Below are positions 22,151-34,082 of a stretch of 64,000 bases of DNA, one piece after another. The notes under the pieces are model-generated. The model was not told where the DNA came from and did no database searches. It saw nothing but the letters and a program-made list of their open reading frames with translations. Position numbers and translations under genes: made by a program. Numbering within the stretch: the first letter of the stretch is position 1; every line of letters begins with the position of its first letter. The DNA comes from Margaritispora aquatica (taxonomy: Eukaryota > Ascomycota > Leotiomycetes > Helotiales > Discinellaceae). The stretch spans positions 1,552,411 through 1,616,410 of the forward strand of contig VJWN01000008.1 in NCBI GenBank assembly GCA_007644065.1, given 5' to 3'.

Positions 22151-23667
22151 CTTCTTGATTTGCGCTGGCTCGCTCTGTTGGAGATATTCAGTCTCGAACT
22201 TGTGCCCAGGATTATGTCTTTTGATACCAGGAGATCGAGGGTAGTTTGTGAGTATAGGTCCCTATTCTCGGAGATTTTTAAGATCGATGGATATACGGAT
22301 GATTCTGAGAGGTTTGCAATGTCCACCCTCTGTTCTTCGCGAGCCTGATGCGATCAACGAGGAGAGATAGCAGTAAGTGTCGCGTGACGAGAATCTATAT
22401 ACTTGATATCAAGTGTGAATGCGAAAATGATGGCCTATTCATGAAGGCATAAAGTCTGTTTGAATCCAGAAGATGTCTGAATGGCAAGTGGTGAGGCTGA
22501 GGTTGCCTTAATAAGGTGGTTTGCAACTTGACCCGTGACAAGCGACAATGCAGCTCGGAGTACTGGATTGGGAAAACGGAAATTCTCGGTACAGCATAAC
22601 AATGACTAAGCACCTTTGACTGCTCAAGGTAATTGCCAGTATTAATCTACATAGCGATGTCGTATTGACCAGCTTTTCTTACCTACCTATTTACAACAAG
22701 GTGTCGGCTGTCTGTCATGTGACTTTAACACATCACGCTCACTTATTGCATTACCTTATTCTCCTTAATCTCACTACCATAGGCTCTTCGGTTAGGTTTT
22801 GACATAGAGATCCTTACTGCGATAGAAACTCTTCTGACCTTTCAATACTTTCTACCTCATATTCTAGTAGTGCTGTAGGTCAGTTGTCCCTATTACATTA
22901 CGAATTAAATTAATGACCTTTTCGTCATTAGACACAGCTGCGACGACAACGACGCAATCTTAGTTTCCTAGGTTGCTACTGTAGGGTTCAGACTCACCTG
23001 GCATGAATGAAACGAAAATACGACAGGGAATTCTCCATGAATTTGTAAATTCGGAATCTGTTGAGTCTAAAGTACCAATAGTATATCACAGTACGGGGTG
23101 GGTATCTCCATGCAGGGGAAAGAAGCACATTATGGCAATGAATGAGTGTTGGTAAGGTAAAGATAATCTTTTATCTATCCACCTGCTAATCATCGGTCGA
23201 TCCAACTAAAGTATCTCAACGAGCGTATCGAATAGAATACACTCCTTTTCCCCTTCATCATTTCTGCCCATACCATCATATCCTATCTATACATATCCCA
23301 TATCCATCCTACACATCCTCAAAAACCAACCATGTAAATCCCACCAAAAAGAAGTGAATCCCCTACGCTCACCGCCAAGCGAGCGAACTGATCATCCAGA
23401 CCATAACGAAGCGAATGTGTGTGTATGCATGCACGTATACATGCGATGCCATACCGTGTCTAAAAGCAAATCTCAAATCAAACCAGATCCTGCCTGTCAA
23501 CTTTTTGGAGAAAATCCATACTCGTGCGTAAAGAACAAGGCAAAGTCGTGATATCGTAACAACCAATCAAAACAACCAACTACCTGGTTTCTCTCTCTCT
23601 CTCTCGCTCTCTCTCGCTTAACGCCTCATGTAGGACAAAGCGAGCAGGGAGGCGAAGCAACAATCCC
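22151..23667. other. 1.5-kb intergenic region
   Basis: HET-gene upstream region and 3' flank of the DUF1996 gene. A (CT)n tract with interspersed CG lies at about 23590-23618. No supported gene. Confidence 0.5.
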
Positions 23668-25007
23668 TTAAGTGCGTGCACACCTCGTGGGCGCCACATT
23701 CGTCGTGACAGTTTTGGTCAAGTAGACCGTCACCATCGTACTGGGAGCCGGAGCCACAGTGGGAGCAGCCACAACCTTGACCACAGTTGGTGCTGAGCTC
23801 GTAGCCGCAGGCTGAACAGCAGCCGCGCTCGCAACACCACCGACCGGATTGCTTCCAGGCAAAGCCTTCAACGGACCATTCTGGCCCAACTCCTCGAAAG
23901 CAGGCTTGACCTCGACATCTTGCTGACTCTTAACACCCATCTTTCCGTCAGGGGTACCGAACGAGTTCCATGCGCAACCCTCGCCAATGCCGACGCAGTT
24001 ATCGAACGATTTGCCGAGAGCAGGGAGATCTGTCCAACCTTGGATGAAGTCACCGTGGCCGCCAAAACCGGTGGTGTCACCGGAGGCGAAGACGAGGGTG
24101 GATGAGTCTTTGAGGCCGAGTGAGCCGGTGTCGAAGCCGAATTCAGCGCCAATGTGAAAGAATGCGTAGGGGTGGGATTTGGGGCACATGCCACCCATGG
24201 TGTCGCCTTTGGCGGGGTCGGGGTAGGCTACCTTTGTGGGTGTTAATGGGTTGATTTGTGGAGGAGAGGAGGGGGAAACATACATGGCTCTTGTGATCAG
24301 GACTATCGACATTGACACCATCCCAACACGATGGAAAGCGAATATTCATCTGCAATCTATCACCCAATACCTTGGGGAAGCCATAGACCTCGCCGGAGCT
24401 GCCTGACTCGTAAAGAACGGCTTGGTTGGATTGCTCCGAGTTGTTCTGAGTGCGTCGGTTCTGATCACCAGCGAGCATGCGCAGTCCGGGTGGGAAGGGC
24501 TTGGCGTTGGATGGGCGAGGGCAGTATCGGTTGTTGGGGTCATAGTCGCATGTGAAGCGCTTGTAGTAGATGTTCTGTGGTGGGGTTAGTTTTGAGTTGT
24601 AGGGAGGAGGGCAGGAAAGAAGAACTTACGACGCCTTGATAGGGAACTAATTCAAACATGCCATTTTTCATATGATAAAGTTGAGGAGCCCACTACCATC
24701 ACAAATCATTAGCGAGAATTCTACATCACCTTCACTTTCCACTCCACAAAACAAAAAAACTCACATAATTGCTGTGATCGGTAAACTTATCACAAGTGGT
24801 CTTCTTTGCCTTCGTTGCAGCATCAATGCCAGTCATGGTCTGGGAGAACGCCGTTCCGCCCGAGATAGCATGCACATGGGTTGAAGGGATGCCCGGGCTG
24901 ACGATGGGATCGGAGCGTTGCATGGAGAGGACGCCGCAGTTTACGGTCCAGACATCTGAGGCTTGAGCGAGGGTGCTGAGGAGCAGGAGGGCAAGGGAGG
25001 TCTGCAT
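23668..25007 (-). CDS. Secreted DUF1996 protein
   Basis: Exons are 25007-24765, 24692-24630, 24574-24284 and 24231-23668; introns 72, 55 and 52 nt. All junctions are phase 0 and restore continuous family sequence (SNY-WAPQLYH, QGV-NIYYKRF, KSH-VAYPDPAKG). Product is 386 residues. Signal peptide about 1-16, then the DUF1996 core: RSDPIVSPG, a His-rich HVHAISGGTAF, MLAGDQNRRTQ, FPSCWDGVNVDS, VAYPDPAKG and CPKSHPYAFFHIG. It ends in an Ala/Pro/Val/Thr-rich tail with TVYLTKTVTTNV, which resembles wall-associated fungal proteins. The family is widespread in fungi, extracellular or wall-bound, with no established activity; the conserved His and Cys residues suggest a metal site or fold-stabilising role. 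Confidence 0.9.
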
Positions 25008-28000
25008 CTTATTGGTTTGGGGGTGGTTGAGTGCGTGGGTAGACGTCGAGTCTTGTTTGATTTGATTGTTGCGTTTGTGTACGTTGTGTAATGACTGTCA
25101 AAGTCTGTATCTGTATCGTGTATCGTCGTGTATCGTGCGTGTGCAAAGTGCTATTTCAGTAACAAGGAATGTATGTGTGACTCGATCAAGAGTGTGTTTT
25201 GATGAATCCAATTCAAGGAGTGTGTATGCACAGCAATACCGATCAAAGTAAACAAAAAGGAGCGTTGTAAAAGACGAGGAAAGAGAACTCAAGAAAGCCA
25301 GATGTGGTGGTGAGGAAAAGATCTTCTCATGGTGTGGGAGATGAGCTTCTATATGTATGTCTATGTCTACGTCTGTGTGAGGATGGATTTGCCCGTACCA
25401 CCATTATGGATTAGACCCCAACCCCATGTAGGTGATGTGAAGTGATGTGTCTTGCGTCTAATTGAGGGCATGTTCTGTGCTAGTTAGTATGCACACATAC
25501 AAAAACACAATGTGCACCCCTTAGTTATGCAGCGTTTCGTTTCACATTGTGCAAAAAAGCAAACGCCACCAAGGTCATCAGGTTAACAAAGTCATCAATG
25601 AACCAAACTTACTCACAAACCCACCAAGTTGATTTTCTCTCGCCTTCCCTTTCCTGCTTCCTGTCCCTTTGTTCCTGCATATTACCCCTCCCTATATTGT
25701 CCCGTCGACCCATCATCCCACCAGATAAGGACAAATAAGGCCCAAATAGGCCATTACTGTAAGGCAAGGCAGGAGAAAGAGAAAAACAGTGCTATCTTTG
25801 CTCTATCTGACTGCATCCGAAGGTGCATGTGCAGATCTGCAATACCACGCTGCAAGCAAGGTACAATCGGAGGAAACAAAGTAACCCCAAGGGACCGGAC
25901 CAGCCAGACCAAAGGGAAGGAAGGGTCAAATTCCCAAAGAAACCAAACCAAGGCAAGCGAACAAAGAAGAGAAGAGAAGGCGGGAACTTAGCGAGTTGTG
26001 CCGTCGCCCCTGAATCCATTCGGCAATTTACCCGCTCTCTAGTCCAATGGAATACCATGGGATGTTTGTCTTTCTCCGACCCGTGTGTGTCAGCCCTGCA
26101 CACACCTCTGAATTTGTTTATTTTCTGCATTAGCCGAATTGGCGGTTCCTGGGGTGGTTTATGTTCCTCGCTCTCGGATTGGTGTGGTTTGGATGATTGA
26201 TTCGTGAGGGATAAATAAACGCCTACTTTGCTTGAGCCGCCTGCAAGGTACGACAGGAAAGTTCAGGGGACCGGATGTTTGAAACAAATAGGGATCAGAT
26301 GGTGGAGATTGGAAGGAGTGAGAATGGGGATAAGGATTGGATAAGGTATCTCAATTAGGTTTATCGCTGGTATGTGAAAAGAAGTCGGATGGAAGGTGAA
26401 AGTGCAAAGGTGCATATGGTGAGGAACGTGCGTGCAAACATTGGATGAACTTTGATCCAACGTGGACACAACTTTAGTTCTGATGATGATGATGAGATGA
26501 GGGGTTTACAAATCTGAGTCCCAACAACATCAAGGGCGAGTCTTGAGAATCCAAGGAAACTTTACATTGCCTTATGCACAAGTACCGTTTCACGACTGTT
26601 CTCACTACTGAGTACCGACCCCTCTGAGACTGTTGGACTTGAACCTTACTTCGAAGGCAACAAAAAAGAATGTTGGACTCTGTATTGCCGAGACTTAGAA
26701 CTTATCCCAAGCAAGCAATTAGCCGCGAAGAAGGATGCCATCCCAGCTTGGAAGGATGCCAACATCAGGGGCGAGACCCCAAAGAACGACAGATAGAGAG
26801 AGAGTAAGCGGTGAGACGGCAAAGCGAGTCGCCCCAACCTCTTTTCCTTCTTGTTCCTCTCACAATCACAATCGCAATCACATGTCATAGCAATTCTTGA
26901 TATTAATTTCCTTTGTCTTTATCGATGTCGCTATTCGTGTTACCAACGTACAAGTACAGTGTACAAGTACTGCAGGATCCGTACGACGTAATTTGGTGTT
27001 TGTGTCTTTGTGTCTCATTCTGACAGGTCGCTAATCTGTACCTGTCACACAAGTCAAGTGAGACCGCGAGAGACACCCGATGTCAGAATGAGACATGGCT
27101 AAATGTGACAGCGCCGGGTCTCACTCACGCACTCATTCACTTTTGGGGGTTCCGTCTTCGTCGTCTACTTTAGGCCATTTTTGTTCTTTGGCGCGCGGCC
27201 AAACATAAGATCAGTTTGCTTTGTTTCGTTTCATGAGCCCGAGTAATGTTTGTTTCTTGTCACTGGGTAGAAGTTGTTGAAGTATTCTTGGAATTGATTA
27301 ATTGACTTATTGCTTGTATTTTTGTCTTCTTGGTAAGCTCCAAGTCTGTCTGTTGGTACATTGATGTCAGGTAGGTCTATTTTTGTCCGAGGTCACATGA
27401 GATACCTTTACGACCCAACGACGGGAGCCATGAGTTTTGAGGGAGATTGTTGCGTGTAGGGAACATTTCAGCTTTGCCTCCACAGTAGTCGAGATTCGAA
27501 AGAAATGTGTCTACCACTAGGTAGACACAGTACTAGAATTGAGGGATGAGGATGATATCCTCTTTATACCTCGAAGCTCAATCAGGATGAGATGCTGTCG
27601 TTTTAGAATATCTTCATTCAACGGTCTGTGGAATGCAAGCTGGTTTTGCCTGAATGCTTTTTTGTTCGGTTTTGGGTTAATTCCTTCTTTTTTCTCATAC
27701 AGATACCGTTATTTCCTCTCTAGAGCTATTGTTGTCTACTATAGAAGGTAGAATGTTAAGCCTGAGTTGAAAGTGTCGAATTCATGCTAGAACTTGAAAA
27801 CAGACAAAACCAAGTTTTCTTCATTGTGTTCGATACCGTTTTTCTGATAGCATCTAGATACTTGTCTTTAATCCAAAAGCCGACTTAACTCGGTCTACAT
27901 TTGTTGCCAGCTATGTTATCGGTGCGAGGACCGAGGAATACCGCGATACAGATACCAATGTAAATCAAGAAAGTAGGTACTATCTTAAGGAGATTGTTTT

Positions 28001-28317
28001 GAAGATTTCGCTAGCACTTACCGAGTTTATCGTCGTTCTTACATTTTTTGACCTCGACTTGAGTGCTCACAAGTTCCATACTCGCAGATAGTGATGTTTG
28101 AGGAAGGAGCTCAATAGAGAATTGTTCTCCTTATCGTCCAGTCTTTCGAGTGTCAAGATTTAATCATCAACATTCGAAATTCATCAGAAGGGCACGAGAG
28201 CCTCACCAGAGAATCATTAGAGCATAATCACCACAATTACTACCATTGCCATCCACGCACCCAATATATTTTGACAAATACATCCACGAATCATTCAGCA
28301 CAACGCAAGCGACTCCA
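25008..28317. other. 3.3-kb gene-poor region
   Basis: Includes the upstream region of the DUF1996 gene. No exon chain could be built. Notable are a 10-bp direct repeat GTACAAGTAC-AGT-GTACAAGTAC (about 26948-26970) and the 15-bp perfect inverted repeat annotated separately. Confidence 0.45.
27011..27095. repeat. Perfect 15-bp inverted repeat with 55-nt spacer
   Basis: TGTCTCATTCTGACA (27011-27025) and its exact reverse complement TGTCAGAATGAGACA (27081-27095). No gene lies between the arms. Confidence 0.85.
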
Positions 28318-28623
28318 ATGGCAAGACAATGGTGGACCGATGATGAAAAGTGGTATTGCGGCGCTTTATACCAGTTGAGTGAATACGCAAACTGGCATTG
28401 TACCGCCAACCCTTTGGCAGATTCCTACATACCCACGAGAACCATTGCAGCCATGATGACCGCTAAATTCGGTCGCGAGTTCAGAAGTGGCATGATCAGG
28501 AGGTTCTTTAAAACATGCTTGGATGATGACACTTTCCACCCGATGTCTCCTTTGCATAACATGTCTGCTATGGCACTGCTCGAAGCAGCTAGGCGCGGGT
28601 ATATAACTCTGGAAGAGGGTTAA
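28318..28623 (+). CDS. Small uncharacterised protein A of a related pair (possible HTH/SANT-like)
   Basis: A single-exon frame of 101 residues from ATG 28318. An upstream in-frame ATG at 28246 would add 24 residues, but the later start aligns with the start of the related gene at 29255. The pattern is an aromatic/acidic beginning (QWWTDDEKWY), a helical middle and RTIAAMMTAKFGREF, followed by basic residues (MIRRFFK). The shared signature W-x(2)-[DE]E ... R-x-[IL]AAxMxxKFG with the neighbour indicates a real, duplicated family. The Trp/acidic start and basic second half recall SANT or Myb-like helix-turn-helix folds, but I do not recognise the family and assign no function. Confidence 0.55.
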   Translation: MARQWWTDDEKWYCGALYQLSEYANWHCTANPLADSYIPTRTIAAMMTAKFGREFRSGMIRRFFKTCLDDDTFHPMSPLHNMSAMALLEAARRGYITLEEG

Positions 28624-29002
28624 TGGAATCCGATGAAAGCACGCGAAGGACCTCGACAGCAAGGCGAATCTTCGAGTGGTTGATATTTACGGTTAGTTTT
28701 GGTTTAGGGGTGGTTCGTGTGCGGAGGACATTTCATTGAAGGAGAAGATGATGGAGGAAGGGTCTGGAAGTTGTTGTCTTAAAAGACGAAATGATGATCA
28801 CATTATTCCGTTACTGAGGCGTGTACTTCATTCAAGCCATTAGCACGTTGTGTCTGACCTTTTTACTCATTCAAGAACGTGAGGGTCACTCACCAAGCAG
28901 GCTGTCATACATTGTAGGAAAATTTGAAGGGATTCACAGGACTTGCAATGGACCCCTCAATCACGAATCCAATGCCATGAGAGCATGCCGATTATTACAC
29001 GA

Positions 29003-29120
29003 ATCATGATTCTACGGCATGTTGAATAATTGCGACAGCATATAAAGATCATTCTGGACTGATCATGATTCTATGGCATATTGAATAACTACGACAGTAT
29101 ATAAAGATCATTCTAGACTG
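29003..29120. repeat. 59-bp tandem duplication, each copy with a TATAAA
   Basis: Two direct copies, 29003-29061 and 29062-29120, differing at about seven positions. Each begins ATCATGATTCTA, includes ATTGAATAA and TATAAAGATCATTCT, and ends ACTG. The TATAAA elements at 29041 and 29100 lie about 215 and 155 nt before the ATG at 29255. Confidence 0.9.
29041..29105 (+). promoter_or_regulatory. Twin TATA boxes of the gene at 29255
   Basis: TATAAA at 29041-29046 and 29100-29105, one per copy of the 59-bp unit, both at plausible distance from the start codon. Either or both could set the transcription start; this is inferred from position. Confidence 0.5.
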
Positions 29121-29254
29121 ACCTTGTGCATAGTTTTAGAGTAACTTTACATTTAAACATCTTTGCCGATATCTCACCATACCATTTTCCACACTGAGCG
29201 TCGAAGAAAAAGTCGAAAGGGATATCAATTAACGCCTCTGCAACTAAATAAAAG

Positions 29255-29950
29255 ATGGGTGGAGGCGTGAAATGGAATCAGGAAGAACTCTCCTACTTTT
29301 ACCATTTAACCACATTAAGCCCCAAGGAATGTAGAGATACACATGGGTTCCCCTACACTATTGCAACGTCAACAAAACGTTTGTCCGAGAGAGAACTGGC
29401 TGCCGCAATGCTAGATAAGTTCGGAGACAGATATGGTAATCGTCGATACACTGAAAAATCGGTACATACCCACCGCTGCTATGCCGCCGCTCGAACCACT
29501 GAGGACGCGCAGTCTGGAGGCTCAGCAAGCAGCCAGGGACAAAGCCAAAGACATACACATCTAACACCAGCAGACTATGAGCCCAGACAAGATTCAGCCA
29601 ACAGACAACGGGATCATTATAATCCACCATCACAGCACCAACAAACAAACACCCGCCCACCTTCAGGTTCAGCTCACTGCGAGCCTTCTCAAGACCAGCG
29701 CCATGTTCCCCCTCCTATGCCCGCCAGTGCAATCAATTTGCCATCTCTAAGGAGTGTGCTGCAATCCTTTCCAGATCACTACACTGCTGGCGACCACGAT
29801 AATCAATATAGGAGGTGGCCAACTCGCGATGCTAACGCCAGACAAAATTTCCAAACGGCGGGAGATCCAACTCGACCTCTTCTTGAGCAAAGTATGTATG
29901 CTATATTTCGTGGACAGCAAGGGAGTGCCACACGGTCCAGTTATCATTGA
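29255..29950 (+). CDS. Uncharacterised protein B of a related pair, Gln/Pro-rich C terminus
   Basis: A single-exon frame of 231 residues. Residues 1-75 match the pattern of the upstream small gene: KWNQEELSYFYHL, then RLSERELAAAMLDKFGDRYGNRR and a HTHRC end. The rest is disordered, rich in Ser, Gln, Pro, His and Asp, with several Arg-flanked stretches. The layout, a small helical module plus a disordered Q/P-rich tail, is seen in transcriptional regulators, but this is only a resemblance. A GTATGT...GACAG segment at 29894-29922 could be spliced to give a basic tail (SRRRSR), but at 29 nt it is shorter than normal fungal introns, so I keep the unspliced model. Function unknown. Confidence 0.55.
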   Translation: MGGGVKWNQEELSYFYHLTTLSPKECRDTHGFPYTIATSTKRLSERELAAAMLDKFGDRYGNRRYTEKSVHTHRCYAAARTTEDAQSGGSASSQGQSQRHTHLTPADYEPRQDSANRQRDHYNPPSQHQQTNTRPPSGSAHCEPSQDQRHVPPPMPASAINLPSLRSVLQSFPDHYTAGDHDNQYRRWPTRDANARQNFQTAGDPTRPLLEQSMYAIFRGQQGSATRSSYH

Positions 29951-32900
29951 TGCTGCGCCTAGTGATAAGCGTGAGAATCAGAGCCGGAGACGTTCACGAT
30001 GAAGAAGTCTTGGAAGGTTTGTGGTGTGGTGTGATGAGAAATGGTAGAGGCGTATGTGATTGAGAAAATGGGGTATGGGGGGTTTGCATTTTTGTACTTG
30101 TAGCTTTAAAGTTTGGTGATAGTTGTGGGGGGAATTGAGACCAAGGAAAAGGGTGTCGGAGATTGGAGGCTGTATGACCAGCTCGAGGGAGGCGGAACTG
30201 GGGATTGTCCTCTGACGATCTGAATTAATATACAGATTTGCTTTCGTGTGTGGAAACAATTCGCGCTGTCTTTAATGAACACATATAATCAAAACATCAC
30301 TGTCAAGATCAGCTACAGCAATCCTGACATGAGCATATAGTAAGTACCCTCTGTTATCAACCGCCCCCAGGACTACAAGTAAAAATCCATGACAAGATAT
30401 TTTAGCCAATCCTAGTCGACACACCGAGGGAGATGTCAGCTAAGCTAAAAGGAAAAAAAAAAATTCTCTATCGCAACCTGTTGAGAGCGCATTAAATACT
30501 CGTGAGGTGCGCAATTGAGATTGAGATTTCGTTGCAGTCTGGGGAATAGGTAGAAATTGGGGAATTGGTGGGTGAGCTCGCTTAGCCTTGGATAAATGTG
30601 CAGGGGGGAAGGAGTAGGTGTCATAGCCATAGAGGTAGAGAAGTCAGGTTTGATAGAGCTGAAGGTAGAGAAGTGAGTGCATTTGTGCAGTTGGTATCTA
30701 GTACTTGTTGCTTGACCCTTAGTGCTTGGTGCTTTATGGTGGTTGTGGAGGTTTCTGTGGGTGCCTGTAGCTTTTGAAGATATGCTTGGGAACGAGTATT
30801 CCTGACTTATAAACAATGAAGAAGTAATATCTAGAGACAGCACAGTCTTGTCTTGTTAGAGGTAAGATTATGAGGTGATAAGAATTACATAGACCTCGTG
30901 AGTGCTAAGCTACTTTGTAGTTTGTGTGTGGAGATAATCGTAATTACAGCTCCTTAACTTAACTTGATCTCAAGTTTCGTCGATGTGTAATTGAGAACAA
31001 AGAACAAAAAATACACCACTGAAAATAAGGACAAGACACTTTGCCGGTTCTTGGGAGAACTGAACGCGTTGAAGTAGAACAATTGAAAAGCGTATCAAGT
31101 GAATCATGTCGCAAATATTGGAACTGTCCAACGCTACATATTAAATCATTCACTCCCTTCCTAAAAGATGTCGGCAAACTTGAGCATGCTATGCATAGGA
31201 CTCATTTCCCGCAAGCATATGTAATCCCAACAATCGACATTTAGAATTTCTGGCTAGATTTCCTTCGACAGACTCTTGTGCTCGAGATTGGAGTTAGGGA
31301 TGCGAAGAGGTGGGCACAGCTTAATGATGCCCCGTTCTCATATTCCGCCGCTGAATATATCAACAGGAGACTTACGAACCCCGTAGGATAGCTTGAATCT
31401 CGAAGGTTATTTTAGTGTGTTTTTTTTTTCTCTCTCTAAATGTTTGGATATCGCTTACGTCTCTAACAGCTTCGTAGCGAGAAGGCGAGAGACGTCAATA
31501 CTCCCCTCTTGAACCTACTCGCCCTCTCATACAGCTTCCCTTGTCGAGTAACGTCCTACTATGCGCTATACTCTATATATAGCATAGTCTACAACACAGC
31601 ATTGATTTTCACCCTCTACAACGCATATCCTCTACAATCCAACATCACACCATAACCCACAGAAACCACACACCGGGACCCGATTAAATCTCGCTCTTCA
31701 AGTCCCCCTCTCCCTTTCTTCCCTATATTTCTTCCCTATATTTCTTTACTATAAGCTGACGAAATGGCATAAATCCAACCACGTCTATAAACTCAAACTT
31801 ATTCCCTCATCCTCACCCTCCTCCCGGATGTCACGGTAGTCTTACCTATCGAAGTGGACGATTCGATTCATGCCGTACCATTCACCCATATCAACCGCAC
31901 TGTGTAGTACTATATATGCATAACCTTCGTACTGTACACCGAGCCTCCGCACATGGCCAGTCCACCTTCCTCCACTTATCCTCCATATTTAGGCTGCTCG
32001 CTAACTCACGTCCACCTCCACGTATCATACGTAGTCCACACACTCAGAATTTAAACTTTGAAACGCATTCCACCCGCCGTACGAAGGTACACACTCTTCA
32101 CACAACTTCGCCACCGAGTCAATGGTAGGTAAGTATATCCCAGCAAGCGAAACAAGACATGAAGAGGAGTCGTGGGAGTGTAGTGTGCGTAGGTGGCTTT
32201 TTGGACATGACCGTGACGTTTGTGAGCCGCATTGACGAAGAACAGCGAGGCATGGATGGAGCTTGTAAGATTGGCCTATGCTTTACGGTCCGAGGGTTCG
32301 TGTCATTAGATTGCCCTGAATAAGTGAGGGGTCTCGGTGCCTATGACGGGAGCACGGCTGGTGGAAATGATGAAACTTTGAATGGGGGAGTGATAAAATT
32401 TCAGAAGAGTGGTGCAAGGCTTGGGAGTGAAAGAGGGAGGGGAAGGCTTCGAGGCTTCGCCACTTGGAGAAGGGGAGGTCCTTGTTTGTGGAGGGGTGGG
32501 AAAGGAAAGGTAAAGGAATGAGGTGAAGTGAAGGGGTGAGGTAAAAGGAGCGTGGGGTGATTTGAGAAGATGATCTTGGTCTAAAGCAAGAGGTGATTTT
32601 CAAGTGAAAGGTCGGTAACATTGAATCTCAAAAGGAAAATTGATTCCTAGCTGAATAGATCTTGCTCAAGCTAAATACCCATAGTATGACTGTCATATCA
32701 GTAAAATCTGCCAGAAGAAACAACCAAGAGATCTTGTTATATAGAGAAGTGTTAACTATCTCATGTATCTCGCACACCTGGATAGAAAGGATGAAGAAGC
32801 TTGTCTGCTATCTTACTATCAGACAATCATGCCATTGACACCGCAACCGAAAACTTGAGCTTGATGTAGAATGACGGACTAATGTCCTCGATTTCTTATA

Positions 32901-33265
32901 TTCAAAGTATGTAAGGTTTACCATCACCAGTGTAATAACACAGGTGACATCATATCTACGCCAGAAGGTAGCATTCTCCTCAGACCTAACTCCTTCCCAT
33001 CCCTCCAACCCCCCTCCCAATGCCTAATCCTACCCAATGAAAGGTGACCTAGGAAATATCTGTCGAGAAATTACAGAATGTTCATGTTGAACCGGAAGCC
33101 TCGGGTGTATTCGAGATGGTGATAAATTCCCCATGCTGCAAGTATGGATAGCAACACAGAGTTATGATGGATGGTGGACTGCGTCTGGTGGTGTTGGAAT
33201 AGTCGGTCGACATTCCTCAAGGTGAGAGCTCAGCCAATAAAGGCATCGTCTGCTTCCTTTTTCCA
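29951..33265. other. 3.3-kb gene-poor region
   Basis: No exon chain found on either strand. Simple sequence: A(9) at about 30453-30461, T(9) followed by (CT)n at about 31420-31437, and a TTCCCTATATTTC duplication at about 31720-31745. The larger open frames are low-complexity. Confidence 0.45.
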
Positions 33266-33699
33266 TCACGAGAAGCTCACGAACTTTGGATCTCTTGGAA
33301 GTCCATCAGGGCCGATATTGTTCTTTGCGAATCGTGCTTCGGTGTATAACCTCCTAGCCTCATCGAAATTTACCCTCCTCTGCTTCATGATCTTCTGGAT
33401 TTCCCTCTTGCTTGCGCTGTCCAACCCTGCCCTTGAGTCACCTCCTGCTACATTTCCCGACAGGTCGAAGGCTGATGATGACAAGCCCGACTCGATATCC
33501 GCTGCGAAGGAGGAAGGAATGCGGGCGTAAAGGTACGAAGATCCAGGGAATGAAGGCATCATAGGCAGCCAGATGGATCGTGAAAGGTAGAGAGCTGCAT
33601 AATTGTCAGTTGGTTATGCGCAATATCCAGTACTCCCCCAGACTTACCGGTAGAGATGATAAGGCAAGCGAAGAAGGTACTGTAAAGTAGGTAACCCAT
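33266..33699 (-). CDS. DUF2015 protein, small membrane-anchored
   Basis: Exons are 33699-33648 and 33594-33266 with a 53-nt intron in phase 1 (GTAAGT...ATGCAG); product is 126 residues. The N terminus is a hydrophobic anchor (GYLLYSTFFACLIISTALYL), a signal anchor or signal peptide. The C-terminal half holds the DUF2015 signature: REIQKIMKQRRVNFDEARRL and the invariant-looking end GPDGLPRDPKFVSFS. The short first exon is certain because it alone supplies the start and the hydrophobic segment. The family is fungal, small and of unknown role. The gene is divergent from the ribosomal gene starting at 34083, so the two share a 383-bp intergenic promoter region. Confidence 0.88.
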
Positions 33700-34082
33700 C
33701 TTCAAAAGATTTCGCAGAATATGGGCAGAGAGAGTTTTATAACAAAGCTCGTGGAGACTCAGTGCTCCTTTTGTAAATAACTTGGCGCATGAAACGTTCG
33801 TGGAGAGACGAAGGGATGTCAGCTCATGCTTTATTCATGCAAGACACGGCAGAACATCTTCAAAGGGTTGTGAGGCTGAGTCGTCGTCACCTTCGGTCAC
33901 TCACGCTAAATCCGGCTGTCAGCTGATGCCTGACCATCATTAAGGCTGTAAGGCTCAAGGTCAGCCAGCATCTGGTTTAGTCACGTTGATTGGTTCGGCT
34001 GCTTCAAACACACAAACCCGTGAATTCATGAAAGTTGAACAAGTTAGATAATTTTTGTCACGACAACATCAAAACTGCAAAA
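33700..34082. promoter_or_regulatory. Shared divergent promoter, DUF2015 / rpl28
   Basis: 383 bp between two start codons on opposite strands. Contains an imperfect repeat of GTGAGGCTGAGT / TAAGGCTGTAAGGCTCAAGG character at about 33870-33960. Whether the two genes are co-regulated is inference. Confidence 0.5.

Larger units (their letters stand above)
28624..29254. other. Intergenic region between the two related small genes
   Basis: Apart from the 59-bp tandem duplication annotated separately there is no gene. It is the promoter of the second gene of the pair. Confidence 0.5.

Noticed and set aside
29894..29922. 29-nt candidate intron near the end of the second small gene
   Set aside because: Shorter than the smallest credible intron in this window (45 nt), so the unspliced reading was kept.
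30445..30843. 132-residue minus-strand frame
   Set aside because: Low-complexity Ser/Thr/Pro/His composition, no domain, no promoter or splice context.
32283..32621. 112-residue minus-strand frame
   Set aside because: Ser/Pro/Leu/His low complexity, reflecting the purine-rich plus strand.
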